Part shown: positions 7,250-10,266 of the stretch, one piece after another | Numbering within the stretch: the first letter of the stretch is position 1 | Layout of the letters: the number at the start of each line of letters is the position of its first letter | Assembly: GCA_964608095.1 (NCBI GenBank) | Contig: CAZSMK010000077.1 | Location: 1-10,266 of the forward strand | Reading direction: 5' to 3' | Length of the DNA: 10,266 bases | Source of the DNA: CAZSMK01 sp964608095 | GTDB lineage: Bacteria > Sumerlaeota > Sumerlaeia > MWCT01 > JAGHBZ01 | Notes under the pieces: model-generated | Seen by the model: the letters and a program-made list of their open reading frames with translations, nothing else | Databases searched by the model: none | Told to the model about the DNA's origin: nothing | Program-made: the position numbers and the translations under genes

Positions 7250-8504
7250 CAGGTTTTTGCTCCTTTCCTTCTTCCGGATTTTTCAAGGGAAGTCTTATGA
7301 CAAAAGTGGTGCCGACACCCACTTCACTTTCAAGCCGAATTGTCCCCTCGTGTTCTTCGATGTTCTTTTTCACTATTGCCAGACCGAGTCCGCTCCCCTT
7401 TGTCCCCTTAGTCGTAAAAAAAGGTTCAAAAATTTTGTGCTGATTCTCTTCATTAATGCCGGCTCCGTCATCGGAAATTTTAACTTCTATCACATTATCC
7501 GAGGGATACAATCGAGTGGCTATTTCCACCTTTGTGCCATTACCTTTTGTTGCATCTATCGCGTTGGATACGAGGTTTAGAATCGTATCGTGTATTTTAT
7601 CAATATCGAGCATGGTACAAGGTATCGCATCATCAGTGGCAAGAAGAAGTTCAAGATTGTTGCTCTGTGCGGTGGCAAGGTTAGCTTCGTGTATTTCAGA
7701 ACAAATGTGATTGATATTTTCTTCGGAGAATTCCGGTGCGCTCGGTCGGGAATAATTCAACATTTCACGCACTAACCGTGATATACGAGTTGAACTGCGT
7801 TTAAATACGGGCCATATCTCACTTATGGTCTCCATCTCGTCCTGGCTGATGGCATCGTCAACGAGCGATATACTACCTTCCAACCCACTGATAATGTTTT
7901 TTATATAATGCGACAGGCTCGCTACGGCTTGACCTACGGCAACCAGGCGTTCCGAGCGCACATTTTCCTGTATCAATCGCGCATTCTCTATGGCAATCGC
8001 CGCCTGCGCGGCAAAGAACTCAAGTACCTTCGTATCGTCTTCTGTAAATGGTTCGTTATTTGCCTTGTTCAGTACTTCGAGAACGCCAATCAGACGGTCG
8101 CCGCGTATCATGGGGGTAGCAATGAGATTACGGGTAGTGAAGGCACTTACGGTATCGGCTTGTTTAAAATGACGAGCGTCTCTTGCCACATCGTTCACCA
8201 CTATAGACTTGCGCTCCTCTGCGGCGGTTCCTGCAATTCCCTCACCTCGTTTCAGACGGATTCTCTTTATTGCTGCAGCCTTTTCGCCCAGGGCAATTTC
8301 AAAATAGAGCTCGTCCGTCGCTTCATCGTAGAGCATAAGTGAACTTGCCTCGGCGTTCATCACCTCTTTGCTTTCCTGCATAACCAACTCAAGCAGACGA
8401 TGCAAATCTCTTACATAACCGATAAAATTTACCACTCTATAGAGTGTATCAATAATGCGGCTGTCCTGTTCGCCCTTTTTAAGTACTCGTTTTCGCTTCA
8501 TCAT
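7239..8504 (-). CDS. Soluble GAF-domain sensor histidine kinase
   Basis: This is a 421-residue kinase with no transmembrane segment, so it is a cytoplasmic sensor. Residues about 25-178 are a GAF domain (EASSLMLYD, GEGIAGTAA, RNLIATPM, GVLEVLNKAN). A short helical linker leads to the phosphoacceptor region around 190-255, with His199 in SLSHYIKNIISGLEG. That box differs from the common H-E-x-R-N-P type. The ATPase domain follows: N-box NLVSNAIDA (310-318), G1 DDGAGI (345-350), F-box FEPFFTTK (359-366) and G2 GSGLGLAIVKK (370-380), so it should be active. No response regulator lies in the window; its partner must be elsewhere. The start at 8504 follows AGCAGG eight bases upstream; a second ATG comes next at 8501. 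The gene overlaps the hydrolase downstream. The signal bound by the GAF domain is unknown. Confidence 0.93.
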   Translation of the reverse strand: MMKRKRVLKKGEQDSRIIDTLYRVVNFIGYVRDLHRLLELVMQESKEVMNAEASSLMLYDEATDELYFEIALGEKAAAIKRIRLKRGEGIAGTAAEERKSIVVNDVARDARHFKQADTVSAFTTRNLIATPMIRGDRLIGVLEVLNKANNEPFTEDDTKVLEFFAAQAAIAIENARLIQENVRSERLVAVGQAVASLSHYIKNIISGLEGSISLVDDAISQDEMETISEIWPVFKRSSTRISRLVREMLNYSRPSAPEFSEENINHICSEIHEANLATAQSNNLELLLATDDAIPCTMLDIDKIHDTILNLVSNAIDATKGNGTKVEIATRLYPSDNVIEVKISDDGAGINEENQHKIFEPFFTTKGTKGSGLGLAIVKKNIEEHEGTIRLESEVGVGTTFVIRLPLKNPEEGKEQKPDDD

Positions 8505-8615
8505 ACATTACCTGCTGAAATCTTTCGTTTTGTCTCACTCCGAAACGACGCGGTGCATGTGATTTTTCACGCGCTCTCTCGTTATAATCTCAAGAAAATG
8601 TTATTACATTACTAT

Positions 8616-8640
8616 ACAAAAATGCCATTGAAAGGGCATC
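8616..8640 (-). terminator. Weak candidate intrinsic terminator after the CofE-like gene
   Basis: The minus strand can form ATGCC-(8-base loop)-GGCAT (8639-8635 with 8626-8622), followed at once by a short T run. The stem is only five or six pairs, so termination would be weak. It lies about 115 bases beyond the CofE-like stop codon and 118 bases before the kinase start, so it would separate the two units. A TATAAC hexamer at 8586-8581, further on toward the kinase, may be a -10 element, but no good -35 is visible. Confidence 0.3.
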
Positions 8641-8754
8641 GAGAAATTCGCAACGTGTTCATATTATGCTCACGCAAAGGAAGTTTCAGCAATAAGTTTT
8701 ATGATGTTTCTTCAATTTTAGAAGAAGAACTGATTTATAGCGCGTTGTATGAAA

Positions 8755-9447
8755 TTACAGTCCGGCTTTGATTTCCCTGACAATACAAACGGGTGTTTGC
8801 TCGGTCTTTTGTCCCATGGGGTTATCGCGCATGACATCCTGCAACAAAGGAACGTCAATGTTGTCGGTTGAACCGAGCACCCAGGAACCGCCGATGTCGT
8901 TAATGTCCATAACTGCGGCTTCACACCCGGTTACCTCTTTTATCCTGCGCGCAACTTTTTCAGGTTCAAGTGGTCCGAGAATGACACATTTTGTATAGGG
9001 CTCGATCGGGCTGGTATGAGCGGCATCGATGGTAGCTGCCTGCTTGCCGGCAATTCGGTAGAAATCGCCACGACGTCCTATGAGCTTTCCCAATCCTCCC
9101 ACAAAGGCTGCCGCGATGATTCGTAAAAGACCGCATTCGTTAATAGCGCATTGCATAGAACTCGGGCTTCGTAATCCAACTCCATACGGAACCTTTCGGA
9201 CAAAGCGCCACAGTATTTTTGCCCAGAGACCGACCTTTATATCTTCTTCAGGGATGGCGCGACCCTGACTGATTGCCACCACACTTTCACTCACAATTAA
9301 GATATCTCCTGCTTCACGTTGTTCCTCTGTGTAGCCTTTCACCAGCTCGGCAATACTATCACCCTCTTTGATGATTCTTGTCCTGATGGGTATCCGAAGA
9401 AACGTCCGATCTTGAACAGTAATTGTAGGATTCTTTTCCTTAGCCAT
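8755..9447 (-). CDS. CofE-like (F420-0:gamma-glutamyl ligase family) protein
   Basis: This 230-residue protein resembles the F420-0:L-glutamate ligase (CofE) family, whose archetype adds glutamate to coenzyme F420-0 using GTP. Family-like features are the N-terminal IPIRTRIIKEGD, then GDILIVSESVVAISQGR (47-63), DAAHTSP (141-147) and AVMDINDIGG (178-187). The IRTRII-x-GD, SESVVAI-x-QGR and DINDIGG pattern belongs to a branch found in bacteria that need not make F420, so the substrate here is open. The start is placed at 9447 because GAGGTG lies six bases upstream of that ATG. An in-frame ATG at 9465 would add six residues, but its AAGGG lies too close. No other F420 gene (cofC, cofD, cofG/H) is in the window. 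A structured element lies upstream at 9501-9603. Confidence 0.75.
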   Translation of the reverse strand: MAKEKNPTITVQDRTFLRIPIRTRIIKEGDSIAELVKGYTEEQREAGDILIVSESVVAISQGRAIPEEDIKVGLWAKILWRFVRKVPYGVGLRSPSSMQCAINECGLLRIIAAAFVGGLGKLIGRRGDFYRIAGKQAATIDAAHTSPIEPYTKCVILGPLEPEKVARRIKEVTGCEAAVMDINDIGGSWVLGSTDNIDVPLLQDVMRDNPMGQKTEQTPVCIVREIKAGL

Positions 9448-9500
9448 TGTCTGCACCTCGATCATCCCTTCATCATGTGGTTAACCGGATGATGTACTAA

Positions 9501-9603
9501 TAAAAAAACGGGTGATACTGAATTGCTTTCGTAGAAGTTCACTCTCTTCTTGAGCTCTTTAAAAACCCGCTCTTCACGACAACCAATTCATAAAACCACC
9601 CGT
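9501..9603 (-). terminator. Long-stem RNA element ending in a T7 run (terminator, small RNA or leader)
   Basis: On the minus strand 9603-9508 folds into one long interrupted helix. ACGGGTG (9603-9597) pairs with CACCCGT (9514-9508), CAATTCA/TGAATTG is reversed as TGAATTG (9590-9584) with CAATTCA (9525-9519), then TT (9582-9581) pairs with AA (9528-9527), TCGT (9579-9576) with ACGA (9532-9529), and GAAG (9575-9572) with CTTC (9537-9534). That is about 24 pairs around a 34-base apical loop. Seven T residues follow, the T run starting at the last pair, as in intrinsic termination. It lies 54 bases past the XRE stop and 53 bases before the CofE-like start. It could end the XRE message, be a small RNA, or act as an attenuating leader. 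Confidence 0.5.
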
Positions 9604-9610
9604 AATGTAT

Positions 9611-9630
9611 GATTTCTCAAAAAAGAAATC
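9611..9630 (-). repeat. Perfect 7-bp hairpin just after the XRE gene
   Basis: GATTTCT (9611-9617) and AGAAATC (9624-9630) pair perfectly around a six-base CAAAAA loop, 27 bases beyond the XRE stop codon. There is no T run after it on the minus strand, so it is more likely an end-stabilising stem than a terminator. It stands next to the longer structure at 9501-9603. Confidence 0.4.
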
Positions 9631-9657
9631 AATAGCGAAATGCTACGGTTTGAGATT

Positions 9658-10197
9658 CTATTCTCGACCACTAAAAAGCCGATACAAGCGCAATCCTTCT
9701 CGGAAAAGGGCCTTGGTGCCCCGTGGGAATTTTCCGAAAGTGTCGCGAAGAAACTTGATCTCTTCACCTGTTGGCTTGTATGCCGCCCAGATCTCTTCGT
9801 CGCGAATCAGGCTTCTTAAACCCCGGGGGAGTGTATCATCCTCAAGGGCTGCCTTACGCAGCTTTTTGCGATCCGGTATATTCGAGTAGTCGACCTTGCC
9901 TTCCTCAAAGATATCTTCTTCTGGCTCTTCTTCAATGATCTCTTCGCGTTTAACGTTGATGACATGCTGAAATTTCTCGGGTAAGCGGTCTTTTATCCAC
10001 ATAAGCAACGCTTTACGCTCAGGAATCTTCAATTCTGTGGCGATTCGAAGCCACAAGTCAAGGCTTGGACGGACAAAGCCCTTTTCAAACTTGAAAATGG
10101 CAGGTCCGGAGACGCCAAACTTTGCGCCGAATTCATCTTGCGTGAGTTTTTGGCGTTTTCTGTTTTTGAATATTTCCTCGCCTATGAAATTACTCAT
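9658..10197 (-). CDS. XRE-family helix-turn-helix DNA-binding protein
   Basis: This 179-residue protein has an N-terminal XRE/Cro-C1 helix-turn-helix at about residues 5-60: LTQDEFGAKFG as the second helix, VSGPAIFKFEKG as the recognition helix, then RPSLDLWLRIATEL. A very acidic linker follows (about 84-100), then a C-terminal part (105-179) that I do not recognise, with a basic end around GTKALFREGLRLYRLF. The target and effector are unknown. The ATG at 10197 has AAAGGA upstream with somewhat long spacing. An A+T-rich dyad at 10221-10264 lies in its promoter region, which would suit autoregulation. The CofE-like gene follows on the same strand after 210 bases. Confidence 0.85.
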   Translation of the reverse strand: MSNFIGEEIFKNRKRQKLTQDEFGAKFGVSGPAIFKFEKGFVRPSLDLWLRIATELKIPERKALLMWIKDRLPEKFQHVINVKREEIIEEEPEEDIFEEGKVDYSNIPDRKKLRKAALEDDTLPRGLRSLIRDEEIWAAYKPTGEEIKFLRDTFGKFPRGTKALFREGLRLYRLFSGRE

Positions 10198-10220
10198 GGG
10201 TTGTTACCATCCTTTCTCTT

Positions 10221-10264
10221 TTATTATATAGAAATTAAATTTATTAAAAAAGCTATATAAATAA
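10221..10264 (-). promoter_or_regulatory. Promoter region of the XRE gene with an imperfect inverted repeat
   Basis: On the minus strand TATAAT lies at 10228-10223, about 25 bases before the ATG, with a T-rich -35 region near 10251-10246 at roughly 17 bases. Arms ttattatatag (10221-10231) and ctatataaataa (10253-10264) are inverted copies apart from one extra A. Their centres lie about 32 bases apart, near three helical turns. The arms cover the -10 hexamer and the area upstream of the -35. This is the placing expected of an autoregulatory operator, but the A+T-rich sequence makes chance matches easy. Confidence 0.35.
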
Positions 10265-10266
10265 AT

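Noticed and set aside
8400..8771. 123-codon plus-strand open frame spanning the kinase start and the gap behind it
   Set aside because: It overlaps the kinase 5' end antisense, has no good ribosome binding site, and its translation shows no domain-like pattern.
9501..9610. Reading the long hairpin as a miniature transposable element
   Set aside because: The arms are inverted, but no target-site duplication is visible at the two ends, and the T7 run on one side fits a transcribed structure better.

Overview
The window looks like a piece of a bacterial chromosome of moderate G+C. The anchors are unmistakably bacterial: fabD, plsX, rpmF and a DUF177/YceD gene in their conserved order, plus a tRNA-Val with an encoded CCA end. 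The lineage cannot be fixed from sequence alone. The soluble GAF histidine kinase with an H-x-I-K-N type phosphoacceptor box, together with a stand-alone CofE-like gene, fits an uncultured or PVC-type (for example planctomycete) bacterium. That is a low-confidence guess.

Layout. (1) Bases 1-462 hold no convincing gene; their right end is the leader and perfect Shine-Dalgarno of the next gene. (2) Bases 463-3210 (+) encode a secreted 915-residue protein: signal peptide, fourteen 38-residue RCC1-type repeats, then two homologous C-terminal modules of about 155-163 residues. It is the only plus-strand gene and has the look of an accessory gene. (3) Bases 3211-3462 are a convergent gap. It holds an out-of-frame coding-like tail just after the stop codon, and several small palindromes. 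(4) Bases 3463-8504 (-) form one long same-strand run. Read 5' to 3' on the minus strand it is: GAF histidine kinase, overlapping UPF0173 metallo-hydrolase, tRNA-Val(CAC), yceD, rpmF, plsX, fabD. The last four are the classic envelope-lipid/ribosome cluster. PlsX makes acyl-phosphate from acyl-ACP, FabD loads malonate on ACP, L32 is a ribosomal protein, and YceD is its usual companion. FabH, which often sits between plsX and fabD, is absent here, as are fabG and acpP downstream. (5) Bases 8505-10197 (-) carry a CofE-family gene and an XRE-type DNA-binding protein, separated by a gap with a 96-nt long-stem RNA structure ending in a T7 run.

No CRISPR array, insertion sequence, integrase or phage gene was seen. 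The strongest candidates for something undescribed are the structured element upstream of the CofE-like gene (9501-9603), the out-of-frame tail after the repeat protein (3192-3305), and the repeat protein's paired C-terminal modules, which I could not assign to a family.
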